DNA of 64,000 nt from Larix kaempferi (taxonomy: Eukaryota > Streptophyta > Pinopsida > Pinales > Pinaceae). Shown here in pieces: positions 1-12,439 of the stretch (position 1 is its first letter; each line of letters opens with the position of its first letter). The notes beneath the pieces were generated by a model. The model made no database searches. It was not told where the DNA came from and worked only from the letters and a program-made list of their open reading frames with translations. The stretch lies in contig BSBM01000096.1 in assembly GCA_027924585.1 (NCBI GenBank), forward strand, positions 5,641,501 through 5,705,500. Direction: 5' to 3'. A program made the position numbers and the translations under genes.

Positions 1-2329
1 GATCAACCGTAGGATGTGTAGTGCCCCCAGTGTTGGAGGTGCCAGAAGCTGAGCTCTGCCCCTTAGGGAATGGATATTTCAGTATGGCAGGCTTCTTTTC
101 TCGTAATAGCTTCTAGGCTTCTTCAAGCAGAGGGCATTGGTGAGTAAGGTGGTCCTGCTTGCAAAGTTTACAAGGGAACTTAACCTTCTTTTTCTCTTTG
201 TTACCCTCTTCAGCATTCTCTTTTTTGGGCTTCTGATGGTTCCCCTCTCCTTTCTTGCCCTTCTTTTTGTTATTGGGCTGTCGAGGGCCCTTTTGATTGT
301 TCTGAACCTGGTTGACAGGTTTAGAAGTAGAAGGAGAGGTTGTGACGGAAGAAACTTCTGTAGTTGATTGTTTGACAGATAAGGCATGAACCTGTTTGGT
401 CAATGCTTCGAAAGCTGCAGAGTCAACTGAACCCACTATGCTGTCAGCATGTGGTCTAGGTTTAGGTCTACTCAGATCGGTATTCGATCGCGGTGCATCA
501 GGTATGATCTCATACAGTAACCCAGATTGTGCATAAACGAGATCTAACTGCTGGGTCCGTAGGATGGCTTATTCCTCATTAGACACTCCAGACGTAGCTA
601 CTTCCTTAGAAATGTAAGGAAGGAGTGATTTCAAATACCACTCAAGAAGGAATTCTGGAGGTATGTTGGCTTTAATGAGCCTCTTTCATCTTCGCCACTC
701 CTGAATGTGATCAGATAAATGAGTGGCTTTATTTTTCCTAAATGTAGACAAAAGGTATATTCCGGCATCATATCGAACAGGAAGCTGGAAGTGATTCAAA
801 AAGACAGTCGCGAGATCCTCAAAATTAAAGAATGTAGTTGTAGGTAACTCAATGTACCATTTGGCTGCAGCACCGGTTAAAGTCCTTTGGAACAATCTCA
901 ATCTAATGGAATCTTCATTTAATGAGTTCGAGGAGCACCATAAATGGAAAGTAGTGACATGGTCACCAGGGTCTTCACCTGTTTTTCCTTCGAACTTTGG
1001 AATGTCCGAAGGTAACTTGGTGGGAACTAGTGGCCATGTAGCGTTATGATACACTGGATCGTTGGTTAGTTTGGAAAGATCTGGAAAATTTAAAGTTGCC
1101 AGAAATGGTAAACAAGGCCTGTAAGACGGTACTTGATAAGCTGGGGTCGAAAAAGGGGAACCACCCATGGTTTGACCCGTGAACTGCTGGTAGGGGTTTC
1201 CCTTAGCCGTCTGCTGGTAGGGGTTACCCCCAACCATCTGTTGATAAGGGTTTCCCTCGACCATCTGCTGATAGAGGTTTCCACCTACCATCTATTGATA
1301 GGGGTTTCCCCCTGCCATCTGTTGTTGCACGAAAGTATTATTGAAATTTCCCCACCCATATGAAAGTTGGTTAGTGATCTGTGGGTTTGTCCACTGTGGC
1401 TGGGTGTTATCCCCGCCATATTGCTGGTTAAAAATATTACCCCCTCCCCTTGAAAATAAGGAAAAAGGGACATTACCTGCAGGCATATTACATTGATTCA
1501 TGTTGGGACCTGCAAAGGTATTGAAACCAGTGGTAGCTGACGTAGATGCTGTGGTCATGGTATTCATGATAGGAACAGTTGCAGAAGCACTTGGCCCTAC
1601 AGCGGGTGTGGAAATCCAAGTACTGGGTATATGATATAACGGTTGAAATGCAAGAGGTGGTACTAAATTGGCTGTACTGCTAGGTCCAATAGTAGGTGTA
1701 TAGGTAGATGTCATAGTTGTTGAACTCGGCAAACCTAACGTACCATTATTAAAACTGAAAGACGGAGTGGACACAGAGGTTGTCTATGCCGAACTCGGTG
1801 TAGCAGTAAAAGGAGGATTTACAGTGTTAGTGTTCATACCTATGGTGGGAGTTTGTGGAACTCCCTGTTCACCTCCTAGAGTAGACATCAAATGTCCAGG
1901 CAAGAAATTATATGCACTATAATCAGGCTGCTGGAAACCAACGGGTAACAGAAGCGGATTTCTAGGATTGGTCAGAGGAGGATTAAAGGGAGTGCTATAC
2001 TCCGCAGAAGTAAGACCTTCAATCTCAACTGAACTAAAATGTCACTGATCTGGAGTACCCGGTTGTGGTTCCTCAGGAACCTCTATTTCAGGGTTTTCTA
2101 TTGCTGTTTGTTGTTCTTCAGGAAACTCAATTTCAAGTGGTATTTCCTCAGGAATTCCTATCTCAGGATTTTTCGTTGTAAAAATTTCCTCAAGAAGTTC
2201 TGTTTCAGGAATGGTTTCTTAAGAAACACTGGGGTTTACCCGCTATCGTCTAGCTGGCGGTAAAGGTTCTGTTCTAAGTGGCGAAAGGTTTTGAAGCCTT
2301 CTCGATCTACGAAGTTCTTGGTTCTCCGT
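1..2329 (-). pseudogene. Ty3/gypsy gag, family C unit a (partial, broken)
   Basis: Gag polyprotein (capsid and nucleocapsid) of a Ty3/gypsy retrotransposon, read on the minus strand. It is almost identical to the gag of the next unit (offset 7056 bases), with about six differences in the first 700 bases. The capsid-like domain (Retrotrans_gag type) lies around 686-1100 and a zinc knuckle near 113-180 reads C-X2-C-X3-H-X4-C, one residue shorter than the usual spacing before the His. The expected start at 2327-2329 is ACG, whereas unit b has ATG. Unit b's shared stops are present, plus private ones near 569 (GAA to TAA) and 2221 (TCA to TAA). The pol part of this unit lies outside the window, to the left. 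Family assignment is firm; it is dead as a coding copy. Confidence 0.88.
1172..1318 (-). repeat. 27-bp coding repeat in gag (unit a)
   Basis: Five tandem 27-bp units encode nine-residue repeats of the type GGNPYQQMV, a Gln/Asn-rich, low-complexity stretch before the capsid-like domain. One in-frame TAG (from CAG) interrupts the array. Confidence 0.85.
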
Positions 2330-4062
2330 GATTATATATATAAATAAAAACTAGAAAACCTAGTGGCCACTAAGACTAGGGGCAAACAACACGCCAACTA
2401 AAAAGTCCTAAGTATGCAAACCAAGCAAACGAGATGCCTTCCGGAGAAGAGTCTGGGATGATGAGGGCCCAAAACAGATCAACAAAGGATGAAGAACAGT
2501 TACCCGGGGTCCACAATACAATGACTAAGGGTGCAAGCGCTAGAATCACCCAGCCGCCCTCCCAAAGACCTGCAAGGGATTTCCTCCCACGTCTGTCCTA
2601 GGTACAACAGATATACCCTCTGTTGTCACCTGTGTATGAACCTATGGTCAGATACTAAGGATACCACAACACTGAAAACTCCTGGGGGAACAGTCTCTGG
2701 TCGAATCAGAAGGCGTGGGCAGGGTAACTCAGCCCGAAACACAAAAGAGTCCCCAAACGCGAAGGCAGTGCGTTTGTGTGGTGTGGTTGCAACAGAAAAG
2801 AAAAAGTGCATAAATTCTAACTTTCGACAACAAAACTTTTTTTTTTTTCATTTAAAATTCTTTTCCAAACTAAAAATACTGAGCAAATCTACTTAAATTT
2901 CTTATTTTGTTTTCTTTTGAAATTGTACACAAAATAACCTATGCTATCTTGTAACAAATATAAGCTTTATTAATCTTAAGCTACCAATTTTTTTGCTTTT
3001 TCTGTTATTATAAACGAAAAAGAACTATAAACATGGAAATCAAATAAGACTTGTGTGCAACGTGTAAGTATGGCTAAAAATGGTTCCTAAGCTTACAGTT
3101 GTCAAGGCATTAGCTCAACAAAGACTTGTCCTACAGGTTTTTTGCAAAAGAAAAAGCCTCTATACTCGGAAACAAAGTGGGGAGAAAACAAAGGAGAAAG
3201 ATACTTAAAACTGGGAATCCAACACAAGAGGACTGACCCAAAGCATCAAACCCTAGCAAGACCACTATGCCAAGCAAAAGGTAGGCAAGCAAGCTACCAA
3301 CCACCCTATTAAAAGAAGGACTGAGAAATGAATAAGCCTAAAACACTTTAAACACACTTGAAACCAGAAAAGACAACAAGTCACAGAAGGTTGGAAATCA
3401 ACAAGTTCGGAAGACACCCTAAAGGCTCCAAAACAGACCAAACCCTAAAACAAAGGATAAGATAGGTAAAGAGAAAACAAATGTTGCTACAAACAATGAA
3501 TGCAAAAGCATACAGGTTCGTAAATCAGCAACATACAGTCAGGGCAAGAATGAGCGGAAGTGTTCCCAAAAGAACAAAACCTAGTCTTCCAAAAGAGTTA
3601 TAAATAGTCCAAACATTCCACAGGTAAGCAAGCGATCTAAAGATGGTAAAAAGACTCAAAGAAAGGTTCTACGACTTAAAGAAAAGTGATAAACCTCAAA
3701 TACCAGTCAAGGATATCTAAAAACAAAGTCAGAAGACCACCAAAGAGGCTAAAAACTCAAACAGACCACTAATAGAAGGCTACAGGAAATATACCCTACT
3801 GTGTAGTAGGGAAACTAGCGCTCCTGAAGAGATGGGCGCTACTGTATATATAGCAAAGTAGTGTATGGGTGCTACTGTATGTATAACAAAGTAGCGCTTA
3901 GGTCTTAAAAGTTAAAAAATGACTTTGAAAAGATGCAAAAAACTGATTGAAGCAGAGAAAAACAAGCAGGGGGTACCCACAGGGTTTCTCAGCACATAAA
4001 AGGAGTTGAAATAGTTCTGGGAACACAAACAAGAAAAGTTTCCTAAAGAAAAAACACAATTA
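2330..4062 (-). other. Untranslated leader of family C, unit a
   Basis: About 1.7 kb between the PBS and the gag start of the minus-strand element, with no convincing coding frame. It contains a T-rich tract near 2828-2842 and, near 3795-3900, short self-complementary motifs of the AGTAGCGCT/AGCGCTACT type. Compared with unit b it lacks about 277 bases at 2763. Confidence 0.7.
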
Positions 4063-4080
4063 TCCCCAGTATGGTCACCA
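4063..4080 (-). other. Primer-binding site, family C
   Basis: Read on the minus strand this is TGGTGACCATACTGGGGA, directly after the LTR end (three-base spacer). It begins with TGG, as expected for pairing with a tRNA CCA end, and resembles the non-initiator PBS class of some plant gypsy elements. The cognate tRNA is not certain. Confidence 0.65.
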
Positions 4081-4083
4081 GTC

Positions 4084-4498
4084 TGTTGGCGGGAAAAACT
4101 ACCCTATAGTAAGGAAACAGATACTATCAACTGAAAGGGGATGATAGGTAAGCGTATTAACTCCGTTACAGAGATGTTCAAGAAAGTAAATAGGTTATAG
4201 GCCTTGAGAACATACCTTTCAAATGACGTTCAATCCTAGGTCTTATTCTATCTTGCGCTTGATCTTCAAGTCCACCTCCCGTTCACTAAACCTACAATAC
4301 AAATACCTTTCTCAACGTATCTTGGATAATATATAATGATGGAAAAAGACAAAGCAATTTAACCATCCAATATTAACCAAAACAGATCCAAACTAGTACA
4401 TCATTTCAATGAACACTTAATTTGGGACAAGAAAAATGCTTCAACCTTTTATTGTCAAACGCAAATTGATGTTACAAAATATACCTGACTTTGTGACA
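4084..4498 (-). repeat. LTR of family C, shared by units a and b
   Basis: 415-bp LTR with TG...CA ends (plus strand begins tgttggc and ends gtgaca). It is the 5' LTR of unit a and at the same time the 3' LTR of unit b. The second LTR at 11419-11833 is the same length, with about eight differences. The pol frame of unit b runs into it and stops at 4441. Confidence 0.75.
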
Positions 4499-7062
4499 TG
4501 CTCCTGCAACTTGATCCTGGGGTCTTTCTCTTCTCTGGCTTGGATATCTTGGAGCGTATCGTCTTCCTGAACCAAAACTATACCAATTGTATTAAGAGAC
4601 GTTGCCAGATATAAAAGAAAATCTTTTGCGTAGTCTGGCGGGCTCAACAAGGGTGCTGAAAGAAGTGCCTTTTTTAAGGCTTCAAAGGATGCTTGAGTAG
4701 CCTCGTCCCACACAAAGTAGGAGTCTTGTTTGAGTAGCCTCATAAAACCTTTAGTAATTTTAGCATAGTTTATGATGAATCGCCGTAAGAAATTAGACAT
4801 GCCTTGCAGACTTTGGAGTTGTCGCAAGGTGCGAGGAGGAGGCAGATTTACAATCGCCTCTACTTTCAGCGGGTCGACCATTATGCCACGAATGGAGACA
4901 ATGAATCCCAATAGATGTCCCGATTTGACACAAAACACACACTTATTAGGATTCAAACGAATCTTATATTGTCTGCATCTTTCAAACACCTGTCTAAGAT
5001 GAGTTGGATGATCCCGTCTCTTTCGAGATCGCGCCGGGAGATCATCCAAGTAAGGTTCTACTATGTGTTTGATATCATGAAAAGCGAAATTCATCGCATG
5101 CTGGAAGGTAGCTCCAACATTCTTCAATCCAAATGGAATATTCCAGTAAGCGAAGGTCCCCCACGGGAAAATGAAAGCTATTTTATGCTGGTCCTCGGGT
5201 TTGATTTGTATTTGATTGTATCCCGAAAAATCGTCCATGAAAGAGAACATCTCATGTCCTGCACAAGCATCTATGATTTGATTGATAAACGATGTAGGAT
5301 AGTTATCTTTTGGACAAGCTTTGTTCAAGTCCCGAAAGTCAGTATAGACTCTAATGGTACCTTGCTTCTTATCAACCGGAACGCGGTTTGAAACCCATTC
5401 CGTCATGTCAATCGGATAGATGAAACTGGCTTTAAGCAACTTTTCAACCTCCGCCTTGATGGTGGCCGCTTTTCTAGGGTTCACAAAACGGAGCTTTTGT
5501 CTCACAGGTTTTGCGTTAGGGTATGTTGTGATCACATGCTCCATGATGGCTGGGTCAATACCTGGCATCTCCTCATATGACCAGGAAAAAACGTCGCGGA
5601 ATTCTTTAAAAAGTTTTGTATACAGAGTGATCTCTTCTGGAGAACAGTCTGCACCAATAAAAATGTTTTCCACGACCCCGGGTTTGGTGGAAATGTTGAT
5701 TGGAAATTTTCTTGATATGTTAGCCATATTTCCATCAGCATAAACAGCTCTTGAAGTAGAAGGAAAATATGACAAATCAACCAATCCACCGAGTCTCACA
5801 GGGAATTCCCCTCTCTCAATCTTGTCTAGATCTGGAAGCATGTAGGACCTGTGGTGCATATTTTCGCATGGTTGGTCCAGGCCCATCATGACTTCTAAGA
5901 TGGCTTCATCGGACGGCAAAACCATGTCTAAACAATCAAACGAGTGAGTGGAATTCAATGACCATGCTAGAGCATAGTCCATATCTGACTCAGCAGAGAC
6001 TGGCGGAGTCGTGATATGTTCCATTGCAGCATGTTGTGTTTCCATATAGGCCACTTCTGCAATAGATGGAGGCACAAAAGGTTCTGCTATAGTGGGAGGG
6101 ATCCAAGGACCAGTTCTTAAATGAACCGTAAATGTTTCGGTAGCAGTACCCACATCAGAACACATAAAAAGAACAGGGGAGGGGAGGTCGAAAGTGCCTA
6201 TTAATGACCCATACAACCCTGCTCCTAAAATATCATTAACCGGTGCAGTTTGATCAACTAAGGGAATTGTGGTCTCTAAAGAAGTCTGGTTGTTTCTTTG
6301 AGTTAAAGAAAGCTGATCGACTGTAACGACCTTACCTTCAAATGGGAACATAAAAACTCGAAAAACTGCCGATGCAATAGCTCGCATGGCATATGTCCAG
6401 CTCCTGCCTAATAACATATTGTAATCAAGCGGAGTGTCCAGAACTTCTACTTCTACAGCAACTGTCTTACCGGCCAATGTGACATCAAATGATGGAAAAA
6501 CCCCATGTGGGCAGAAAGTCCTGCCATCAAATGCAGTAAGTAGTGTGTTAGAAGGGGCTAACTCGGGGGAATCCAAAGCTTTCCAATAGGAAATTGACAT
6601 TACGCAGGTCGACGTGCCCTCATCTACTACAACTCGTCTGATGGTCATTGGGCCATGGACGACTTCAATCTGGAGAGCAACGTGGTAGGGAAACCGGTAT
6701 TTGATATCATCCATATCAAATCACACAGACATGTTAGAGGATTCCATACTTCCAATAGCTTCCAGGAGTGCATTCCGTTGTAAAGGACAACTTTGCAAGA
6801 CTTCTAAGGTAGACATGGCATAATGGGTCTGGGCTAAATCTTCAACCACATTGTAGATGGAGGCAGCCCGAGTGTTGGGATTGTGCGATGCTCGTTTCAA
6901 GACACCTTTCAGGATCTTGGGCATTGGGTCCATAGGTATTTGGAGTGAAGTAGAGGATTCTGGAATCTCTTTATCTTTTTTTCTGTGCGTCTGGGGTATA
7001 ATTCCTGGCTCTCGTTTGTAAGAGTGCATCCGAATTAACCATGTTAATAAAAGTTTGATCAA
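4441..7062 (-). pseudogene. Ty3/gypsy pol (protease-RT), family C unit b
   Basis: Polyprotein carrying aspartic protease and reverse transcriptase. The long uninterrupted frame starts at 6714. Protease: active-site-like motif VVDEGTST at about residues 29-36 (DEG in place of DSG/DTG) and a LLGRSW motif near residue 100. RT: palm motif FMDDFSGYNQI and catalytic YLDD at about residue 555 (DD codons 5041-5046), then thumb and connection. RNase H breaks off after VLVQEDDTLQ and is joined to a short tail ending DPRIKLQEHV, so most of RNase H and all integrase are missing. Upstream, 6721-7062 is the gag-protease linker, cut from the RT frame by one TGA (CGA to TGA). The frame shifts between the gag and linker parts. 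It could encode RT but not a complete autonomous element. Confidence 0.85.
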
Positions 7063-9385
7063 CCGTAGGATGTGTAGTGCCCCCAGTGTTGGAGGTGCCA
7101 GAAGCTGAGCTCTGCCCCTTAGGGAATGGATATTTCAGTATGGCAGGCTTCTTTTCTCGTAATAGCTTCTAGGCTTCTTCAAGCAGAGGGCATTGGTGAG
7201 TAAGGTGGTCCTGCTTGCAAAGTTTACAAGGGAACTTAACCTTCTTTTTCTCTTTGTTACCCTCTTCAGCATTCTCTTTTTTGGGCTTCTGATGGTTCCC
7301 CTCTCCTTTCTTGCCCTTCTTTTTGTTATTGGGCTGTCGAGGGCCCTTTTGATTGTTCTGAACCTCGTTGACAGGTTTAGAAGTAGAAGGAGAGGTTGTG
7401 ACGGAAGAAACTTCTGTAGTTGATTGTTTGACAGATAAGGCATGAACCTGTTTGGTCAATGCTTCGAAAGCTGCAGAGTCAACTGAACCCACTATGCTGT
7501 CAGCATGTGGTCTAGGTTTAGGTCTACTCAGATTGGTATTCGATCGCGGTGCATCAGGTATGATCTCATACAGTAACCCAGATTGTGCATAAACGAGATC
7601 TAACTGCTGGGTCCGTAGGATGGCTTCTTCCTCGTTAGACACTCCAGACGTAGCTACTTCCTTAGAAATGTAAGGAAGGAGTGATTTCAAATACCACTCA
7701 AGAAGGAATTCTGGAGGTATGTTGGCTTTAATGAGCCTCTTCCGTCTTCGCCACTCCTGAATGTGATCAGATAAATGAGTGGCTTTATTTTTCCTAAATG
7801 TAGACAAAAGGTATATTCCGGCATCATATCGAACAGGAAGCTGGAAGTGATTCAAAAAGACAGTCGCGAGATCCTCAAAATTAAAGAATGTAGCTGTAGG
7901 TAACTCAATGTACCATTTGGCTGCAGCACCGGTTAAAGTCCTTTGGAACAATCTCAATCTAATGGAATCTTCATTTAATGAGTTCGAGGAGCACCATAAA
8001 TGGAAAGTAGTGACATGGTCACCAGGGTCTTCACCTGTTTTTCCTTCGAACTTTGGAATGTCCGAAGGTAACTTGGTGGGAACTAGTGGCCATGTAGCGT
8101 TATGATACACTGGATCGTTGGTTAGTTTGGAAAGATCTGGAAAATTTAAAGTTGCCAGAAATGGTAAACGAGGCCTGTAAGACGGTACTTGATAAGCTGG
8201 GGTCGAAAAAGGGGAACCACCCATGGTTTGACCCGTGAACTGCTGGTAGGGGTTTCCCCTAGCCGTCTGCTGGTAGGGGTTACCCCCAACCATCTGTTGA
8301 TAAGGGTTTCCCCCGACCATCTGCTGATAGAGGTTTCCACCTACCATCTATTGATAGGGGTTGCCCCCTGCCATCTGTTGTTGCACGAAAGTATTATTGA
8401 AATTTCCCCACCCATATGAAAGTGGGTTAGTGATCTGTGGGTTTGTCCACTGTGGCTGGGTGTTATCCCCGCCATATTGCTGGTTAAAAATATTACCCCC
8501 TCCCCTTGAAAATAAGGAAAAAGGGACATTACCTGCAGGCATATTACATTGATTCATGTTGGGACCTGCAAAGGTATTGAAACCAGTGGTAGCTGACGTA
8601 GACGGTGTGGTCATGGTATTCATGACAGGAACAGTTGCAGAAGCACTTGGCCCTATAGCAGGTGTGGAAAGCCAAGTACTGGGTATATGATATAACGGTT
8701 GAAATGCAAGAGGTGGTACTAAATTGGCTGTCCTGCTAGGTCCAATAGTAGGTGTATAGGTAGATGCCATAGTTGTTGAACTCGGCAAACCTAACGTACC
8801 ATTATTAAAACTGAAAGACGGAGTGGACACAGAGGTTGTCTATGCCGAACTCGGTGTAGCAGTAAAAGGAGGATTTACAGTGTTAGTGTTCATACCTATG
8901 GTGGGAGTTTGTGGAACTCCCTGTTCACCTCCTAGAGTAGACATCAAATGTCCAGGCAAGAAATTATATGCACTGTAATCAGGCTGCTGGAAACCAACGG
9001 GTAACAGAAGCGGATTTCTAGGATTGGTCAGAGGAGGATTAAAGGGAGTGCTATACTTCGCAGAAGTAAGATCTTCAATCTCAACTGAACTAAAATGTCA
9101 CTGATCTGGAGTACCCGGTTGTGGTTCCTCAGGAACCTCTATTTCAGGGTTTTCTATTGTTGTTTGTTGTTCTTCAGGAAACTCAATTTCAAGTGGTATT
9201 TCCTCAGGAATTCCTATCTCAGGATTTTCCGTTGTAAAAATTTCCTCAAGAAGTTCTGTTTCAGGAATGGTTTCTGAAGAAACACTGGGGTTTACCCGCT
9301 ATCGTCTAGCTGGCGGTAAAGGTTCTGTTCTAAGTGGCGAAAGGTTTTGAAGCCTTCTCGATCTACGAAGTTCTTGGTTCTCCAT
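7063..9385 (-). pseudogene. Ty3/gypsy gag, family C unit b
   Basis: Better copy of the family C gag, translated from ATG at 9383-9385. Order: basic/acidic N-terminal region, Ser/Thr/Pro-rich linker, GGNPYQQMV repeats (8228-8374), Retrotrans_gag capsid-like domain (about 7750-8150), Lys-rich tract, zinc knuckle CKLCKQDHLTHQC near 7180-7220. In-frame stops near 9299, 9098, 8841, 8345 and 7168 each fit CAG-to-TAG or CGA-to-TGA change. Four of the gag stops are shared with unit a, so they predate the tandem duplication. Gag and pol probably formed one long reading frame. Structural, particle-forming role by family. Confidence 0.88.
8228..8374 (-). repeat. 27-bp coding repeat in gag (unit b)
   Basis: Same nine-residue GGNPYQQMV-type repeat as in unit a. 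One repeat reads GGNLYQQ and one TARGNPYQQ, so units differ by single substitutions. Confidence 0.85.
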
Positions 9386-11397
9386 GATTATATATATAAA
9401 TAAAAACTAGAAAACCTAGTGGCCACTAAGACTAGGGGCAAACAACACGCCAACTAAAAAGTCCTAAGTATGCAAACCAAGCAAACGAGATGCCTTCCGG
9501 AGAAGAGTCTGGGATGATGAGGGCCCAAAACAGATCAATAAAGGATGAAGAACAGTTACCCGGGGTCCACAAATACAATGACTAAGGGTGCAAGCGCTAG
9601 AATCACCCAGCCGCCCTCCCAAAGACCTGCAAGGGATTTCCTCCCACGTTTGTCCTAGGTACAACAGATATACCCTCTGTTGTCACCTGTGTATGAACCT
9701 ATGGTCAGATACTAAGGATACCACAACACTGAAAACTCCTGGGGGAACAGTCTCTGGTCGAATCAGAAGGCGTGGGCAGGGTAACTGAGCCCGTAACTCA
9801 AAAGAGTCCCCAAACGCGATCCAATGGTATATGCTTGAAACAGAAAGTAGGAGGAGTATTCCCAACAATCTGATCTCACAAGACCTACTGCATAGATCCC
9901 AGGAAAGCTTTGAGTGAAATGGAATTACCTGTGATAGTCGAACTACAATTTTTGCGTAATGTGTGATCTTGAGTGGTTTAAGGTGATTTAAACTCAAGAT
10001 CCTAACCAAGACTAGTTGCTGTAGTGTATCCCTAAAAAAGAAAAATTGTTTCTATTTAATTTTATTAAAGATTTTTTAAGGTTGTTATTACTCAAAAGGC
10101 AGTGCGTTTGTGTGGCGTGGTTGCAACAGAAAAGCAAAAGTGCATAAATTCTAACTTTCGACAACAAAACTTTTTTTTTTTTTCATTTAAAATTCTTTTC
10201 CAAACTAAAAATACTGAGCAAATCTACTTAAATTTCTTATTTTGTTTTCTTTTGAAATTGTACACAAAATAACCTATGCTATCTTGTAACAAATATAAGC
10301 TTTATTAATCTTAAGCTACCAAATTTTTTGCTTTTTCTGTTATTATAAACGAAAAAGAACTATAAACATGGAAAGCAAATAAGACTTGTGTGCAACGTGT
10401 AAGTATGGCTAAAAATGGTTCCTAAGCTTACAGTTGTCAAGGCATTAGCTCAACAAAGACTTGTCCTACAGGTTTTTTGCAAAAGAAAAAGCCTCTATAC
10501 TCGGAAACAAAGTGGGGAGAAAACAAAGGAGAAAGATACTTAAAACTGGGAATCCAACACAAGAGGACTGACCCAAAGCATCAAACCCTAGCAAGACCAC
10601 TATGCCAAGCAAAAGGTAGGAAAGCAAGCTACCAACCACCCTATTAAAAGAAGGACTGAGAAATGAATAAGCCTAAAACACTTTAAACACACTTGAAACC
10701 AGAAAAGACAACAAGTCACAGAAGGTTGGAAATCAACAAGTTCGGAAGACAGCCTAAAGGCTCCAAAACAGACCAAACCCTAAAACAAAGGATAAGATAG
10801 GTAAAGAGAAAACAAATGTTGCTACAAACAATGAATGCAAAAGCATACAGGTTCGTAAATCAGCTACATACAGTCAGGGCAAGAATGAGCGGAAGTGTTC
10901 CCAAAAGAACAAAACCTAGTCTTCCAAAAGAGTTATAAATAGTCCAAACATTCCACAGGTAAGCAAGCGATCTAAAGATGGTAAAAAGACTCAAAGAAAG
11001 GTTCTACGACTTAAAGAAAAGTGATAAACCTCAAATACCAGTCAAGGATATCTAAAAACAAAGTCAGAAGACCACCAAAGAGGCTAAAAACTCAAATAGA
11101 CCACTAATAGAAGGCTACAGGAAATATACCCTACTGTGTAGTAGGGAAACTAGCGCTCCTGAAGAGATGGGCGCTACTGTATATATAGAAAAGTAGTGTA
11201 TGGGTGCTACTGTATGTATAACCAAGTAGCGCTTAGGTCTTAAAAGTTAAAAACTGACTTTGAAAAGATGCAAAAAACTGATTGAAGCAGAGAAAAACAA
11301 GCAGGGGGTACCCACAGGGTTTCTCAGCACATAAAAGGAGTTGAAATAGTTCTGGGAACACAAACAAGAAAAGTTTCCTAAAGCAAAAACACAATTA
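9386..11397 (-). other. Untranslated leader of family C, unit b
   Basis: Two-kilobase non-coding leader between PBS and gag. Near-identical to the unit a leader except for about 277 extra bases at roughly 9819-10097. It repeats the AGTAGCGCT-type motifs near 11130-11230. No ORF with protein-like composition is evident. Confidence 0.7.
9819..10097. other. 277-bp segment present only in unit b leader
   Basis: In unit a the bases before and after this block are joined directly (cgcga then aggcagtg at 2763). No terminal inverted repeat or target duplication is visible, so a deletion in unit a is more likely than an insertion here. Confidence 0.65.
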
Positions 11398-11415
11398 TCC
11401 CCAGTATGGTCACCA
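11398..11415 (-). other. Primer-binding site, family C unit b
   Basis: Identical to the PBS at 4063-4080, three bases from the LTR at 11419. Confidence 0.65.
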
Positions 11416-11418
11416 GTC

Positions 11419-11833
11419 TGTTGGCGGGAAAAACTACCCTATAGTAAGGAAACAGATACTATCAACTAAAAGGGGATGATAGGTAAGCGTATTAACTCCG
11501 TTACAGAGATGTTCAAGAAAGTAAATAGGTTATAGGCCTTGAGAACATACCTTTCAAATGACGTTCGATCCTAGGTCTTATTCAATCTTGAGCTTGATCT
11601 TCAAGTCCACCTCCCGTTCACTAAACCTGAAATACAAATACCTTTCTCAACGTATCTTGGATAATATATAATGATGGAAAAAGACAAAGCAATTTAACCA
11701 TCCAATATTAACCAAAACAGATCCAAACTAGTACATCACTTCAATGAACACTTAATTTGGGACAAGAAAAATGCTTCAACCTTTTATTGTCAAATGCAAA
11801 TTGATGTTACAAAATATACCTGACTTTGTGACA
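11419..11833 (-). repeat. LTR of family C (5' LTR of unit b)
   Basis: 415-bp LTR matching 4084-4498 with about eight substitutions. It is followed to the right (11834-11885) not by unrelated flank but by the same pol-tail sequence that follows the other LTR. A third, truncated unit must therefore once have been joined here. Confidence 0.75.
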
Positions 11834-12439
11834 TGCTCCTGCAACTTGATCCTGGGGTCTTGCTCTTCTCTGGCTTGGATATCTTCCAGCATAAAATCCT
11901 CCAATGCAAGCTTCTCTTTAAAAGTCTCTTAATAACATTCATGTATCTAACCCTTCTCTTTATTCTTCCCTGTATTTATAGGACAAGAGAAGCAGTTCAG
12001 GTCGAGAGATGGTTATGGAGGAAGTTGGAGAAGTTGGGAAACCAACTGCAACTAATCCTTTTCGTGAAATTAATTATTTTTTAATCATCTTTTGAGATGT
12101 ATGCTACTATTGTTCATTGAAGTAGCGTTGAGGGCGCTACTATAGTGCTTATAAACTAGCGCTCATCACTTTTTGAATGTTGAGCGCTACTCTGCTGAAG
12201 AGGAGTAGTGCTCATGAGGCTTGAGCACTACTATTACACACTGGAGTAGGGTACAGGCGCCGGTCTATTGAAGTAGAGTAGCGGTCATATCTCAGAATGA
12301 CATTTTTAGGGTTTTTCTAATCTTGTGAGGAAGTGGAGTAAGTCAAATTGTCATCTAGGGTCAACATGCTCCTCCATCCAAGTTGTCCTTTTGTGTGATC
12401 AACAGCTCAAGGTGATCACGGATGGAGAGGTGTAGGTTT
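11834..12439 (-). other. Chimeric U3/promoter-like patch and pol tail
   Basis: The first ~52 bases match the family C pol tail. On the minus strand the frame extends further upstream here, reading LEDFMLEDIQAREEQDPRI, then meets a stop. Beyond that lie a TATA box (11971-11982) and several AGTAGCGCT-like motifs at 12120-12290, an arrangement like the U3 of an LTR. The right edge is where the family D RT frame breaks off. Its boundaries as an LTR could not be fixed. Confidence 0.45.
11971..11982 (-). promoter_or_regulatory. TATA box-like motif
   Basis: Minus strand reads CCTATAAATACA, a canonical plant TATA box context, downstream (in minus orientation) of the AGTAGCGCT motif cluster. Promoter activity is inferred. 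Confidence 0.45.

Noticed and set aside
137-367. Plus-strand hydrophobic ORF (and its copy at 7193-7423)
   Set aside because: It is the reverse complement of the Lys-rich gag tract on the minus strand.
2531-2896. Plus-strand 121-codon ORF in the family C leader
   Set aside because: Opposite strand to the element, disrupted in the sister unit, no protein-like pattern.
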